A stretch of DNA of 57,325 bases, from NCBI RefSeq assembly GCF_030160635.1, contig NZ_BSOS01000049.1:1-57325 (forward strand), written 5' to 3'. This DNA is from Acidocella aquatica (GTDB lineage Bacteria; Pseudomonadota; Alphaproteobacteria; Acetobacterales; Acetobacteraceae). Positions within the stretch are counted from its first letter, which is position 1, and each line of letters begins with the position of its first letter. Positions 1-8,156 of the stretch are shown in pieces. The notes under the pieces are model-generated. The model was not told the origin of the DNA. It worked only from the letters and a program-made list of their open reading frames with translations, and searched no databases. The translations under genes were made by a program, and so were the position numbers.

Positions 1-334
1 CCGGAATGGTGAAGGGGCCGATCGCGGCGGGGGTGAGGTCGATGACTTTTTTGCCGTCGCGCTGCAACAGCGCGTTGTTGTGCACATGCGCGCCGGCCGA
101 GGTGGCATCGAAAACGACTTGAATGTCCTTGTAGTTTGGCAGTTTTAACAGACCCTCGATGCCCTCGTGCGTGACCGGCACGTTAAGGCGCGCGGCGCGG
201 GCCAAACCATCTGACTTCGCATCGATGCCAACCATCGCGCCCATCTCAAGGTTTTTCGAGGTCCGCATGATCTTGATCATCAGGTCGGTGCAGATATTGC
301 CCGAGCCGATGATGGCGCATTTGATTTTTGCCAT
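1..334 (-). CDS. mhpF: Acetaldehyde dehydrogenase (acylating), N-terminal part
   Basis: The first ~111 residues of a CoA-acylating acetaldehyde dehydrogenase; the C-terminus lies outside the window. The N-terminus [18 protein letters not shown] is the Rossmann GxGNIG loop that binds NAD, followed by the conserved GIDAKSDGL and FDATSAGAH segments of the MhpF/DmpF family. The enzyme converts acetaldehyde, released by the pathway aldolase, to acetyl-CoA. It starts 4 bases after the hydratase stop in a minus-strand meta-cleavage operon. The partner aldolase (MhpE/DmpG) would be expected just beyond the left edge. Confidence 0.93.
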   Translation of the reverse strand, partial: MAKIKCAIIGSGNICTDLMIKIMRTSKNLEMGAMVGIDAKSDGLARAARLNVPVTHEGIEGLLKLPNYKDIQVVFDATSAGAHVHNNALLQRDGKKVIDLTPAAIGPFTIP

Positions 335-338
335 CGTG

Positions 339-1145
339 TTATTCCTTTGCAAAGGCGGCGCGGACGGAGCCAAGGCCCTCGATGCGCACGTCGAAAACAT
401 CGCCAGGCTGGACCGCGACCATTGGGCCGAGTGCGCCGGAGAGGATGGTGTCGCCAGCATGGAGCGGGTGGCCGGCGCGGGCCATCACCTGGGCGAGCCA
501 GAGGGCCGCGTTGAGAGGGGAGCCAAGGCAGGCGGCGCCGGCGCCGACCGAGACCGGCTCACCGGATTTTTCCATCACCATGCCGCATAAACGCGGGTCG
601 AAGGCGGAGAGTTTAACGGGGCGCGAACCCAGCACGTAGAGGCCGGAGGAGGCGTTGTCAGCGATTGTATCGGTGATCCGGATGTCCCAGTTTTGCACGC
701 GCGAACCGACGATTTCCACGGCGGGGACGGCGAACTCGATGGCGCGGAAGAGATCCGCCGCGGTGAGTTGCTCCTGCGGCAAATCACGCCCCAGCACGAA
801 GGCGATTTCTGCTTCGACCTTGGGTTGAAGTACATCGGCCAGCGATACGTCCTGCGCCTCACCGCGCGCCATGTCGGCAAAGAGCATGCCGTAGTCAGGC
901 TGGTTCACGCCCAGCTGCTTCTGCACGGCCAGCGAGGTGAGGCCGATTTTGCGGCCTACCAGGCGGCGGCCGGCGGCCAGAGCGCGTTGCGTGTTGATCT
1001 CCTGCACGGCGTAGGCGCCTGCGACATCACCCTCAGCCAGCAGGCTGCGTACGGGAGCGCAGGCGGCACCACTACGTGCCGCCTCGAACAAAAGATCGGC
1101 AGCGGTGCGGATCGCCTCCGCGGTTGATTTTGGAGATGTGGTCAT
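339..1145 (-). CDS. mhpD: 2-oxopent-4-enoate hydratase (MhpD-like)
   Basis: 268-residue member of the fumarylacetoacetate hydrolase-like hydratase/decarboxylase family. GRKIGLTS, the [11 protein letters not shown] block, VEAEIAF (metal-binding acidic residues) and the C-terminal [13 protein letters not shown] all match MhpD closely. It should hydrate 2-hydroxypenta-2,4-dienoate to 4-hydroxy-2-oxovalerate, the aldolase substrate. 4-Oxalocrotonate decarboxylase belongs to the same family and cannot be fully excluded. The ATG at 1145 is chosen because 20 further upstream codons overlap the preceding dehydrogenase gene and do not look like the family. Confidence 0.88.
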   Translation of the reverse strand: MTTSPKSTAEAIRTAADLLFEAARSGAACAPVRSLLAEGDVAGAYAVQEINTQRALAAGRRLVGRKIGLTSLAVQKQLGVNQPDYGMLFADMARGEAQDVSLADVLQPKVEAEIAFVLGRDLPQEQLTAADLFRAIEFAVPAVEIVGSRVQNWDIRITDTIADNASSGLYVLGSRPVKLSAFDPRLCGMVMEKSGEPVSVGAGAACLGSPLNAALWLAQVMARAGHPLHAGDTILSGALGPMVAVQPGDVFDVRIEGLGSVRAAFAKE

Positions 1146-1161
1146 ATTTGCTGTTCCGATC

Positions 1162-2673
1162 TCAGAGTTTGACGCAGACGTTAGTGATTTCCGTGTAGAA
1201 TTCAAGCGAATGCACCCCGCCCTCGCGGCCGATGCCGGAGGCTTTGGCGCCGCCGAAGGCCGTGCGCAGGTCGCGCAGGAACCAGGAATTCACCCAGCAG
1301 ATGCCAACTTCCATTTTGGATGCCACGCGATGGGCGCGGGAGAGAGACTCCGTCCACACCGAGGCGGCGAGGCCGTAGGGAGTTGAATTGGCGAGACGGA
1401 TGGCTTCCGCCTCCGTATCAAAGGGGCGAATATGGCAGCAGGGGCCGAAGATTTCTTCATTCACCACCGCTGCGTCGTCGGGCAGGCCGGTCCAAATGGT
1501 CGGTTGCACCCAGGCGCCGGCCGCCAGCTCCGCCGGCATGTCGGGAACACCGCCGCCGGTGATGATGGTGGCGCCCTCCTCAACGGCTTTGGCGTAGTAG
1601 GAGAGCACTTTTTTGCGGTGCAGCTCGCTGACCAGCGGGCCAAGATTGGTTCCGGGGTCTTCGGGGCGGCCAAAACGCAATCCTTCGGCACCCTGTTTCA
1701 GGCGCGCGACGAATTCGTTGAAAATCGGGCGCTCGACATAAATCCGCTCGGTGCCGAGGCAGACCTGGCCGCAATTGGCGAAGGCCGAGCGCATGACGCC
1801 CTCTATCGCCTTGTCCATATCAGCATCGGCGAAGACCAGCGCTGGGTTTTTGCCGCCAAGTTCGAGCGAGACCGGACGCACGCCACGCGCTGCTTCGCGC
1901 ATTAACGCCTCGCCGCTACGGGTTGAGCCGGTAAAGGTGATGCCGTTGACGCCGGGGTGCTGCGTCAAAAATTCACCGGCGGAATTGCCGCCAAAGCCAT
2001 GCACGACGTTGTAAACACCCGCGGGTATGCCAACGGAATTCATTACCTCGCCAAGCAGCGTGGCGGTGAGCGGGGTTTGTTCGGAGGGTTTGACGACGAC
2101 TGTATTGCCTAGCGCCAGCGCCGGGCCGACCTTCCAGGTCATCAACAGCAGCGGCAGGTTCCACGGCGAGATAACAGCGATCACGCCGCGCGGGCGGCGC
2201 AGGCCGTAGTTCATGGCGCCGGCGCCATCGGGCGTTGGGGTGGTGAAGCATTCGGTGGAGACGGTTTTCGCGACATCGGTGAACATCGTGAAATTCGCGG
2301 CGCCGCGCGGAATGTCAATATGTGAGGCCAGGCTTGCGGGTTTTCCGGTGTCCAGGCATTCGGCCGCCAGAAACTCATCAAAACGGCGGTTGATTTCGGC
2401 GGCGACCTTGCCCAGCAGGACCGAGCGCTCGTTCAGCGACATCTGGCCCCAGGGGCCATCCAGCGCGGCGCGCGCGGCTTTTACGGCTGCATCAATCTCG
2501 GCCTTGCCGCCTTCGGGCACGGAGCCGATGCGCGAGCCGTCGACCGGGCAGATATTGTCGTAATATTTGCCGCTGGTGCCTTGCGTGAATGCGCCATTGA
2601 TAAAATGGGCAGCGTCACGGCGGGCACTGGACAGGCCCAGCGGGCGGGGGGCGTGCAGCGGTTGAACCGTCAT
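1162..2673 (-). CDS. dmpC: 2-hydroxymuconic semialdehyde dehydrogenase
   Basis: 503-residue aldehyde dehydrogenase superfamily enzyme. The general base Glu271 lies in ELGGKNP and the nucleophile Cys305 in [21 protein letters not shown] and FTGSTRSG form the NAD-binding region. The sequence and its place beside catechol 2,3-dioxygenase fit the XylG/DmpC type, which oxidises the ring-cleavage product 2-hydroxymuconate semialdehyde to 2-hydroxymuconate (the 4-oxalocrotonate branch). A strong Shine-Dalgarno (AAGGAGAA) sits just before the ATG. The symbol follows Pseudomonas usage. The tautomerase and decarboxylase of this branch are not seen in the window. Confidence 0.9.
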   Translation of the reverse strand: MTVQPLHAPRPLGLSSARRDAAHFINGAFTQGTSGKYYDNICPVDGSRIGSVPEGGKAEIDAAVKAARAALDGPWGQMSLNERSVLLGKVAAEINRRFDEFLAAECLDTGKPASLASHIDIPRGAANFTMFTDVAKTVSTECFTTPTPDGAGAMNYGLRRPRGVIAVISPWNLPLLLMTWKVGPALALGNTVVVKPSEQTPLTATLLGEVMNSVGIPAGVYNVVHGFGGNSAGEFLTQHPGVNGITFTGSTRSGEALMREAARGVRPVSLELGGKNPALVFADADMDKAIEGVMRSAFANCGQVCLGTERIYVERPIFNEFVARLKQGAEGLRFGRPEDPGTNLGPLVSELHRKKVLSYYAKAVEEGATIITGGGVPDMPAELAAGAWVQPTIWTGLPDDAAVVNEEIFGPCCHIRPFDTEAEAIRLANSTPYGLAASVWTESLSRAHRVASKMEVGICWVNSWFLRDLRTAFGGAKASGIGREGGVHSLEFYTEITNVCVKL

Positions 2674-2828
2674 AGGTCTTCTCCTTGTGCGAAGATGGTG
2701 TCCGGCGATGCCGGCGTATTGTCTGTGTGTTGTGGCTTGAAGCCGATGGCGCCGCCGCCCGTATCCACCGCCGCCAGGGCTCCGTTGGCGGCAGCGATGT
2801 TGGCGATGGAACGGGAGGCTGGCTGCAT
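2670..2828 (-). CDS. Possible small ORF in the meta-cleavage operon
   Basis: A 52-codon frame filling the unusually wide 174-base gap between the dioxygenase stop and the semialdehyde dehydrogenase start. Its TGA overlaps the next gene's ATG (ATGA), as expected for translational coupling, and a weak purine stretch precedes its ATG. I do not recognise the product. It is Ala/Gly-rich with an AAVDTGGGAIGF stretch, and I see no signal peptide, membrane segment or metal motif. It could equally be non-coding sequence carrying the ribosome-binding site of the next gene. Confidence 0.3.
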   Translation of the reverse strand: MQPASRSIANIAAANGALAAVDTGGGAIGFKPQHTDNTPASPDTIFAQGEDL

Positions 2829-2847
2829 GAACCCGCCTGCGGCGCGT

Positions 2848-3831
2848 TTAGGTGACGACGGAGAGGAACGCTTCATTGAGGACGCGCTCGTAGTAGAAAA
2901 TGCTCTTGCCGATCTGCGTTTCATCCCAGATGCGGGTCGGGTTGTCAGGGTAATATGTGTAGCCGCCGGCGAAGACTTCATTGCGATTGCCTGAGGGGTC
3001 GAAGAAGTAGATCGTCTGGCCGCGGGTGATGCCGTGGCGGGTCGGGCCGATGTCGATTGAGATGTCGTAACGGGCGATGATATCGGCGGCGTTGCCGACG
3101 CTCTGCCAGTTTTCCAGGTCGAAGGAGACGTGGTGCAGCTTGCCCGGCTCGGGGTGTTTCACGAAGGCGATGTCATGCGCCTTCATGCCGCAGGTCAGCC
3201 AGATGGCCAATGTGCCGTCGGGGAGATTGATGCGCTCGGCGCATTTGAAGTCGAGCACCGTGGTGAAGAAATTGAGAACTTCCTCGAGATTCGGACCGTA
3301 GAACAAAGCATGGTCGAAACGGCGGGCGCACATGCCGTGCGGCTCCAGCTCCCAGATGTCCGGGTTTAGGGTGCGCGGCTTGGGGTCTGACTGGTCGGCA
3401 TGTGCGTAGAGCTCAATACGGTGGCCGGAGGGCACGGTAAAGCCGATGCGGCGGCCAAGACCGGGCTGTTCGCCGGCGGCGACATGGTCAACGGTGATCC
3501 GGCTCTGGTGCGCTTCGCGAACCAGATCGACGTCAGATGCCGCTTTGTGGTCCACGGCGATGCCGTATTCGGCAATGCGCTTCTCGAACATGTCGAGGTC
3601 GCTGTCGTCGCGCACCTTGAAGGCCATCATGTCGACCCCCGCGCTCTCGGCGCGGCGGAGAACGATGCTGTGATGGTCGAATTCATCAGCCGATTTCAGG
3701 TAGACGCGGCCGTCCTTGCCTTCGGTCACCTGATGCAGGCCGACGCGCTTGGTGTAGTGTTCAACCGCCGCTGGCATGTCCAGCACGCGCAGCTGAATGA
3801 AGCCGGGGCGTAATACGCCGGTGTGAGCCAT
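2848..3831 (-). CDS. xylE: Catechol 2,3-dioxygenase (extradiol)
   Basis: 327-residue type I extradiol dioxygenase of the vicinal oxygen chelate fold with two repeated domains. The catalytic domain has the Fe(II) ligands in order: His174 (RFDHALFYG), His233/234 (KLHHVSFDLENW) and Glu285 (NEVFAGGYTYYPD), the same motifs as XylE/DmpB. It cleaves catechol beside the diol to 2-hydroxymuconate semialdehyde. The gene follows a XylT-type ferredoxin gene (12-base gap), the usual arrangement for reactivating the oxidised iron. It is slightly longer than XylE (307 residues). Confidence 0.94.
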   Translation of the reverse strand: MAHTGVLRPGFIQLRVLDMPAAVEHYTKRVGLHQVTEGKDGRVYLKSADEFDHHSIVLRRAESAGVDMMAFKVRDDSDLDMFEKRIAEYGIAVDHKAASDVDLVREAHQSRITVDHVAAGEQPGLGRRIGFTVPSGHRIELYAHADQSDPKPRTLNPDIWELEPHGMCARRFDHALFYGPNLEEVLNFFTTVLDFKCAERINLPDGTLAIWLTCGMKAHDIAFVKHPEPGKLHHVSFDLENWQSVGNAADIIARYDISIDIGPTRHGITRGQTIYFFDPSGNRNEVFAGGYTYYPDNPTRIWDETQIGKSIFYYERVLNEAFLSVVT

Positions 3832-3842
3832 CTTCGTCTCTC

Positions 3843-4190
3843 CTATGTTATATTCGTTGGTTCGCTGATTGAATTTTTAAGTTGCGGCATCTCAAACCGG
3901 AGGTAGAGATTGGTGAGCGGGTAGATGGCGCAGGACAGGACGAGGCCCGCTGCTTCATCCGCCTCGGAGACGTGGGCGCGGCTCATCGGCTCGTGCCGGT
4001 ATTGGCCTTCAACCACGCGGGCGCGACAAACCCCGCAGCCCCCGCGGCGGCAACCGACTGGCAGTTTGCGCGGCAGACCTTTGAGCTTGCCTAAGCCCTG
4101 CGCACGCTCCAGCGCGACCAGGACGCGCTCGGCACCTGAGCAGGTTGCTGCGCCGGCCCCCTCAACCATGATTGTGTAAAGGGGGCTCAA
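3843..4190 (-). CDS. xylT: Chloroplast-type 2Fe-2S ferredoxin (XylT/DmpQ-like)
   Basis: 115 residues with the plant-type ferredoxin cysteine pattern CRRGGCGVC and a fourth Cys in VLSCAIYP. In catechol operons this ferredoxin re-reduces the active-site iron of catechol 2,3-dioxygenase after inactivation by substituted catechols. It is the first gene of the minus-strand operon and faces the divergent GntR gene across 245 bases up to that gene's leader ORF. The C-terminal tail past the fold (about 12 polar residues) is longer than usual. Confidence 0.9.
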   Translation of the reverse strand: MSPLYTIMVEGAGAATCSGAERVLVALERAQGLGKLKGLPRKLPVGCRRGGCGVCRARVVEGQYRHEPMSRAHVSEADEAAGLVLSCAIYPLTNLYLRFEMPQLKNSISEPTNIT

Positions 4191-4380
4191 ATAACATCTC
4201 CACCACGGGGCGGGTCAAAACGTGAGGCAGGGGGACGCACGGGCTGGATCATGTCTCTCTCCATGGCAGGAAGGTGATAGTGCCCCTTCCATTGTCGCTG
4301 CGTGCTTATCGGAGATCGGTGGGGTAGTGTCAACAATAATTTCGAGATTTTTTAAAAATTCGGTATAAATATTGTGTTGC

Positions 4381-4415
4381 GCTAGATGTAAAATTCTCGC
4401 TAGTTGTTAAAATTC
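4381..4415. promoter_or_regulatory. Tandem direct repeat, candidate operator
   Basis: Two near-identical 16-17-base units, GCTAGATGTAAAATTC at 4381 and GCTAGTTGTTAAAATTC at 4399, repeat with an 18-base period. They lie in the AT-rich divergent region between the catechol operon and the GntR gene. Position and repetition suggest a regulator-binding site, possibly for the GntR protein itself. No binding-site consensus was recognised. Confidence 0.4.
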
Positions 4416-4435
4416 AAGGAGTTTAAGGAGTTTTG

Positions 4436-4522
4436 GTGGTTCTGACCCTGTTGCCGCACGGCAGGTACGGCGGCATTGTCATGGGCACCCGCAACAAAAC
4501 GGCAGGAAAGCGGTTAGAATGA
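4436..4522 (+). CDS. Putative 28-codon leader ORF of the GntR gene
   Basis: A GTG codon 5 bases after a good Shine-Dalgarno (AAGGAG, 4425-4430) opens a 28-codon frame. Its TGA overlaps the ATG of the GntR gene in the arrangement AATGA. Placement and coupling suggest a translated leader feeding ribosomes to the regulator. The product has no recognisable motif and no run of a single regulatory amino acid. A chance frame is possible, since the GntR gene has its own AGGAAAG. Confidence 0.35.
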   Translation: MVLTLLPHGRYGGIVMGTRNKTAGKRLE

Positions 4523-5238
4523 ACATTGATGTTATGCCATCCGGCAATGCCAAAGCGCCGAAACATACTATGGCACGTAGCCTGGTCGAAGCTGCCTATG
4601 AGACAATCCGCCACGAAATTCTTAATGGCACGCTGCAGCCAGGGACCAAGCTGCGCTTTGAGATGCTGCGCAAACGCTTCGGCTTTGGCGCGAGCACCCT
4701 GCGCGAGGCGCTCACGCGGCTGGTCGGCGAGGCGTTGGTTACATCGGAGGAGCAACGGGGCTTTAAGGTGGCGCCGGTCTCGCTCGAAGACCTTGCCGAC
4801 CTTACGCGCACGCGTAAATTTGTCGAGCTTGAGGCGCTGCGCGAATCCATCCGTTTGGGCGATGATGCGTGGGAAGGGCGCGTGGTTGCTGCGTTTCACA
4901 GACTCTCCAAGACCGAGGCGCGGCTGAGCGCCCAGCCTGAGTTGATGCAAGATGAGTTCGAGCAGCGCAACCGTGAGTTCCATTTAGCCCTCATCAGCGC
5001 CTGCCCCTCGCGCTGGCTGCACCATCTGCACGGTATTCTCTACCAGCAATCCGAGCGCTACCGGCGTATCTCGCTGCTCAACCGGGTTGTTTCCCGTGAT
5101 GTCCATGCCGAGCATAAATCCGTGTTTGATGCCGCGATGGCGCGCGATGTCGATCTCGCTTGCCGGCTTGAGGGAGAGCATATCGACCGAACGCTGGCGG
5201 TTATGAGCAAGGTGCTCCCGCTGGAGGCCGCGATTTAA
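4519..5238 (+). CDS. GntR-family regulator (FadR/FCD subfamily)
   Basis: 239 residues. The N-terminal winged helix (about 19-90) carries the GntR signature YETIRHEILNGTLQPGTKL and the recognition helix STLREALTRLVGEALV. A C-terminal all-helical FCD ligand domain (about 95-235) has metal-site-like His residues in REFHLALI and AEHKSVFDA. It is divergent from the catechol meta-cleavage operon, so it probably represses that operon and responds to a pathway acid; this is inferred from context only. The ATG at 4519 has AGGAAAG 8 bases upstream. Confidence 0.88.
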   Translation: MNIDVMPSGNAKAPKHTMARSLVEAAYETIRHEILNGTLQPGTKLRFEMLRKRFGFGASTLREALTRLVGEALVTSEEQRGFKVAPVSLEDLADLTRTRKFVELEALRESIRLGDDAWEGRVVAAFHRLSKTEARLSAQPELMQDEFEQRNREFHLALISACPSRWLHHLHGILYQQSERYRRISLLNRVVSRDVHAEHKSVFDAAMARDVDLACRLEGEHIDRTLAVMSKVLPLEAAI

Positions 5239-5256
5239 AATCTGGCGATCAGGTAA

Positions 5257-5271
5257 GCCCCCCTCGGGGGC
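5257..5271. repeat. GC hairpin after the GntR gene
   Basis: GCCCCC-CTC-GGGGGC inverted repeat 18 bases after the GntR stop codon. It could help terminate or stabilise the transcript, but no T-run follows it. Confidence 0.35.
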
Positions 5272-5450
5272 GCGTTCCACCGGCAACGGCGGGGCGGATT
5301 TTTTGAGTTTGAATTTTTACGAGGCGATGGCAATCTAGCTTTTGAGTTGATCCTGCCGTTCCTCGCTGTTGCTTGTAAAATTTCGTGCAATGGTTTCGTG
5401 GAGGAAATCTGCGGTAGGTTGCCGAACCGTCAATATAGGCTGGCATCACG

Positions 5451-5579
5451 ATGAATGAGATTTTGGCAATAGGGCTGGATCTGGCAAAGAATGTTTTCCA
5501 GGCTCATGGCATGGCCGCACATCAAGCATTGCCCGAGACGCGAGAGTTGCTGGTTCCGTTAAGTCTCAACAGGCCCTAA
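5451..5579 (+). pseudogene. IS110-family transposase N-terminal remnant
   Basis: The 42-codon frame opens with MNEILAIGLDLAKNVFQAHG, the typical start of IS110/IS1111 transposases (the first Asp of the DEDD catalytic set lies in GLDLAKN). After about 20 residues the similarity appears to end, and a TAA follows. Intact members have 300-400 residues, so this is a dead 5' scrap. The preceding ~100 bases look like the leader of such an element. It lies between the catechol region and the beta-hydroxyacid dehydrogenase gene, marking an old rearrangement point. Confidence 0.75.
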
Positions 5580-5701
5580 AAGGACGTGACATTTACTTTG
5601 ATTTAGATAGATGGTAACTGTTGTTTATAAATTTTATTCGGGGCATGATAGGTAACGCATTTTGCCCCCCTGACTAAAAACAGAACAGAAGGGGGAGAAT
5701 G

Positions 5702-6592
5702 ATGGAGCGAGTTGGTTTCATAGGCGCCGGCCTGATGGGGGGAGCGATCGCCGCGCGGATGATCGAGAGGGGCGTTGACGTCCTCGCGTACGATACCAGC
5801 CCCGAAATGCTGATTAAAATGAAGGCGCATGGCGCTGGGATCGCGGCCTCGGTCAGAGAGGTCGTTGATCAGGCGGAAATCGTTTATGCCTGCCTGCCGA
5901 CCCCGGAAGTCTGCCGCGCTGTCGCACTTGGCCGGGACGGAGTGGCGGACGGTAAAAAGGTTAAGGTTTACGTTGAGACCTCGACGATCGGCGGCGCTGT
6001 TGCGGTCGAGCTTGCGGAAGCTCTCGCTGGGCGTGGAATTGCGTTGATTGACGCGCCGGTCGTTGGGGGGACCGTTGCGCTCACGGCGGGTACATTGGGT
6101 GTCGTGGCGTCAGGTCCAGGGCCCGCATTTGAGCGCGCCAGGCCCAGCCTGGAGACATTTTCTGGCCGGGTTTTTTATCTTGGGGACAAAGCCGGCATGG
6201 GGCAGGCCGGAAAGGTGGTCAACAATGCTGTAGGCTATGCCGCTTTTCTGGCGACCTGCGAAGCCGTTGCCGTTGCCATGAAGGCCGGCATCGACATGGA
6301 GACAGCCATTGCCATCATCAATCAAGGGAGTGGCGCGAATTTTTTCTCCCAATTCGTATTCCCACAGTTTATCCTTAAAGGAAAATATGAAGGAACGGGA
6401 GCGATCGAGGTAGGTGTGAAGGACGTGGCGCTTTTTCTGGAAGAGGCGAAGCGCCTGGATGTAAGCACGCCAATGGCCAGCTCGGTTTCGGCTTTGCAGA
6501 AGAGGATTGCGGCATCTGGACCGGCGGGCCGGGATACGATGACGGTCATGCATTTTTTTACCGATCTGGTTGGTCTGCCGCGGCAGGGGTGA
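5702..6592 (+). CDS. Beta-hydroxyacid dehydrogenase (3-hydroxyisobutyrate dehydrogenase family)
   Basis: 296 residues with the full family signature: N-terminal NAD(P) loop GFIGAGLMGG, substrate-binding IDAPVVGGT at 117-124, and catalytic Lys171 in GQAGKVVNNAVG. The second half is the all-helical 6-phosphogluconate dehydrogenase-like domain. It should oxidise a short beta-hydroxyacid (3-hydroxyisobutyrate, tartronate semialdehyde or similar); the substrate cannot be told. GGGGGAG precedes two ATGs (5699 and 5702), and the second has the better spacing. Its gene lies upstream of an acyl-CoA dehydrogenase-like gene. Confidence 0.85.
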   Translation: MERVGFIGAGLMGGAIAARMIERGVDVLAYDTSPEMLIKMKAHGAGIAASVREVVDQAEIVYACLPTPEVCRAVALGRDGVADGKKVKVYVETSTIGGAVAVELAEALAGRGIALIDAPVVGGTVALTAGTLGVVASGPGPAFERARPSLETFSGRVFYLGDKAGMGQAGKVVNNAVGYAAFLATCEAVAVAMKAGIDMETAIAIINQGSGANFFSQFVFPQFILKGKYEGTGAIEVGVKDVALFLEEAKRLDVSTPMASSVSALQKRIAASGPAGRDTMTVMHFFTDLVGLPRQG

Positions 6593-6620
6593 GTGCCGGC
6601 GATGTAGCCAGGACATTTTG

Positions 6621-6649
6621 TTGACAGTATGTAACACAACCTATTTTAT
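6621..6649 (+). promoter_or_regulatory. Candidate sigma-70 promoter for the acyl-CoA dehydrogenase-like gene
   Basis: A perfect TTGACA at 6621-6626 is followed by a T-rich -10 candidate (TATTTT at 6642 or TTTTAT at 6644, 15-17 base spacer). Transcription would begin near 6655, which disfavours the ATG at 6655 as start codon and favours the GTG at 6700. Confidence 0.45.
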
Positions 6650-6699
6650 GCCCAATGCGGAAAAATTTACCCGGGGGTTACCCGGAGGGGAGATTTGAC

Positions 6700-7854
6700 G
6701 TGGAATTAGGTGTTGAAGGCAGGGCGATCTTTCGTGAGGATCATAATCAATTCCGGAAGACAGTGCGGATTTTTTTTCGCCGTGAAATTGAACCGAACTT
6801 GAAGGAATGGGAAAAGGCGGGGATGTTTGATCCCGGCCTTTTCAAGAAGGCGGCGGAATATGGGATCTTGCAGGCGGGGATTCCGGTTGAATACGGCGGC
6901 ATGGGCGGAGATTTTCTGCATCACGCGATTCTGCATGAGGAGCATGGCTACAACGCTGCCGGTGCCAGCATGGGTGGTGGGCTTGGTATCGACGGTTCAT
7001 CTTATGTGATCTGGGCGGGTGGCACCGATGAACAGAAAAGGGAGTGGCTTCCGCGATATGCTTCAGGCGACTGCATTGCCGAGGCTTGCTTCACCGAGCC
7101 GCAGTCAGGCAGCGATGTGGCGGGATTCAGGACTTTCGCGAAACAAGATGGCGATGATTACATTGTGAACGGCAGCAAGGTGTGGACCACCAATGGCAGC
7201 ATGTGCACGATGTTGCCCACGGTTTTAAAGACTGAAATGGGTGACGGCACGGTTGGCATGTCGATTGTGCTGATTGATACCGATATGCCTGGCGTTCATG
7301 TGACGAAGGGCATCGAAACGCTGCATCGCGGCTGCGCGAACGAGGCGGAAGTGTTTTTTGAGGATGTGCGTGTCCCCAGGGAACGGCTGCTCGGCGGCCG
7401 TCCGGGGGGCGGTTTTAAGCAGGTTATGTCTGTGCTGAATGATATGCGGGTGGTTGAAGCGTCACGTTTTCTGGCAGCGGCTGAACTGGCGTTCTCACTG
7501 ACCGTTGCGTATGTGAAGGACCGAAAAGCCTTTGGGCAGCGGATTTTTGATTTTCAGAATACCCAGTTCCGGCTGGCGGATATCAAGACAGAGATTGCGG
7601 TTAATCGCGCCTTTGTTGATCAATGTCTCGTAAAAGCCATTGAGGGCAGTCTTACGTCCGTTGAGTCTTCGATGGCTAAACTGTCGGCGTCTGAGTTGGA
7701 ATTCCGCACTGTTGACCAGTGCCTCCAGCTGCATGGCGGCATGGGCTACGCGCACGCCATGCCGATCTCGCAGATTTGGACGCAGGCACGGGTGCACCGC
7801 ATTCTTCTCGGTACATCGGAAATTCATCGGCTGGCGATCGGGCGGAGTATTTAG
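6700..7854 (+). CDS. Acyl-CoA dehydrogenase family protein with atypical active site
   Basis: 384 residues with the complete fold: helical N-domain (FREDHNQFRKTVR), the FAD-binding CFTEPQSGSD and VNGSKVWTTNG segments, and a C-terminal LQLHGGMGYAHAMPISQIW. The catalytic Glu of most members sits in YEGT; here the segment reads ILLGTSEI, placing Leu370 there. The alternative Glu site of isovaleryl/long-chain enzymes aligns with Met249 (NDMRVVEAS). Oxidation activity is therefore uncertain. The GTG at 6700 is chosen for its AGGGGAG seven bases upstream; an in-frame ATG at 6655 lacks a ribosome-binding site. Neighbours are a beta-hydroxyacid dehydrogenase and an SDR. Confidence 0.85.
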   Translation: MELGVEGRAIFREDHNQFRKTVRIFFRREIEPNLKEWEKAGMFDPGLFKKAAEYGILQAGIPVEYGGMGGDFLHHAILHEEHGYNAAGASMGGGLGIDGSSYVIWAGGTDEQKREWLPRYASGDCIAEACFTEPQSGSDVAGFRTFAKQDGDDYIVNGSKVWTTNGSMCTMLPTVLKTEMGDGTVGMSIVLIDTDMPGVHVTKGIETLHRGCANEAEVFFEDVRVPRERLLGGRPGGGFKQVMSVLNDMRVVEASRFLAAAELAFSLTVAYVKDRKAFGQRIFDFQNTQFRLADIKTEIAVNRAFVDQCLVKAIEGSLTSVESSMAKLSASELEFRTVDQCLQLHGGMGYAHAMPISQIWTQARVHRILLGTSEIHRLAIGRSI

Positions 7855-8156
7855 CGAAATGGCGGTGGGGGTGGCCGGTGATGCCTTGGGAGGGTCATCC
7901 GGCGATTTCGCCGGCCATTTCCAGACCTCGGGCGAGCCGCATGACCATGGCTGGGAAGAACGCTGGGTGCGCGAGGAAGGATACCTAAAGCGGGCGCCCG
8001 AACCTGGTGCGGCGGGCCTACGCATAATCTTGACGGCACACCGCAGAACAACGCCGCTTGCGCCGGCATTTTTGGCCTTCTGGAAAAGCGATAGCCGGTG
8101 GATACCATTTTTATAAGCCGCGTATGCGGTATCATTTGTTGTGATAAGGATCTGAG
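7855..8156. other. 302-base gap without a recognised gene
   Basis: No frame here has a convincing start, ribosome-binding site or recognisable product. Short frames run through on both strands because of GC content. Only AAGGATCTGAG just before 8157 is interpretable, as the ribosome-binding site of the next gene. Confidence 0.5.
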
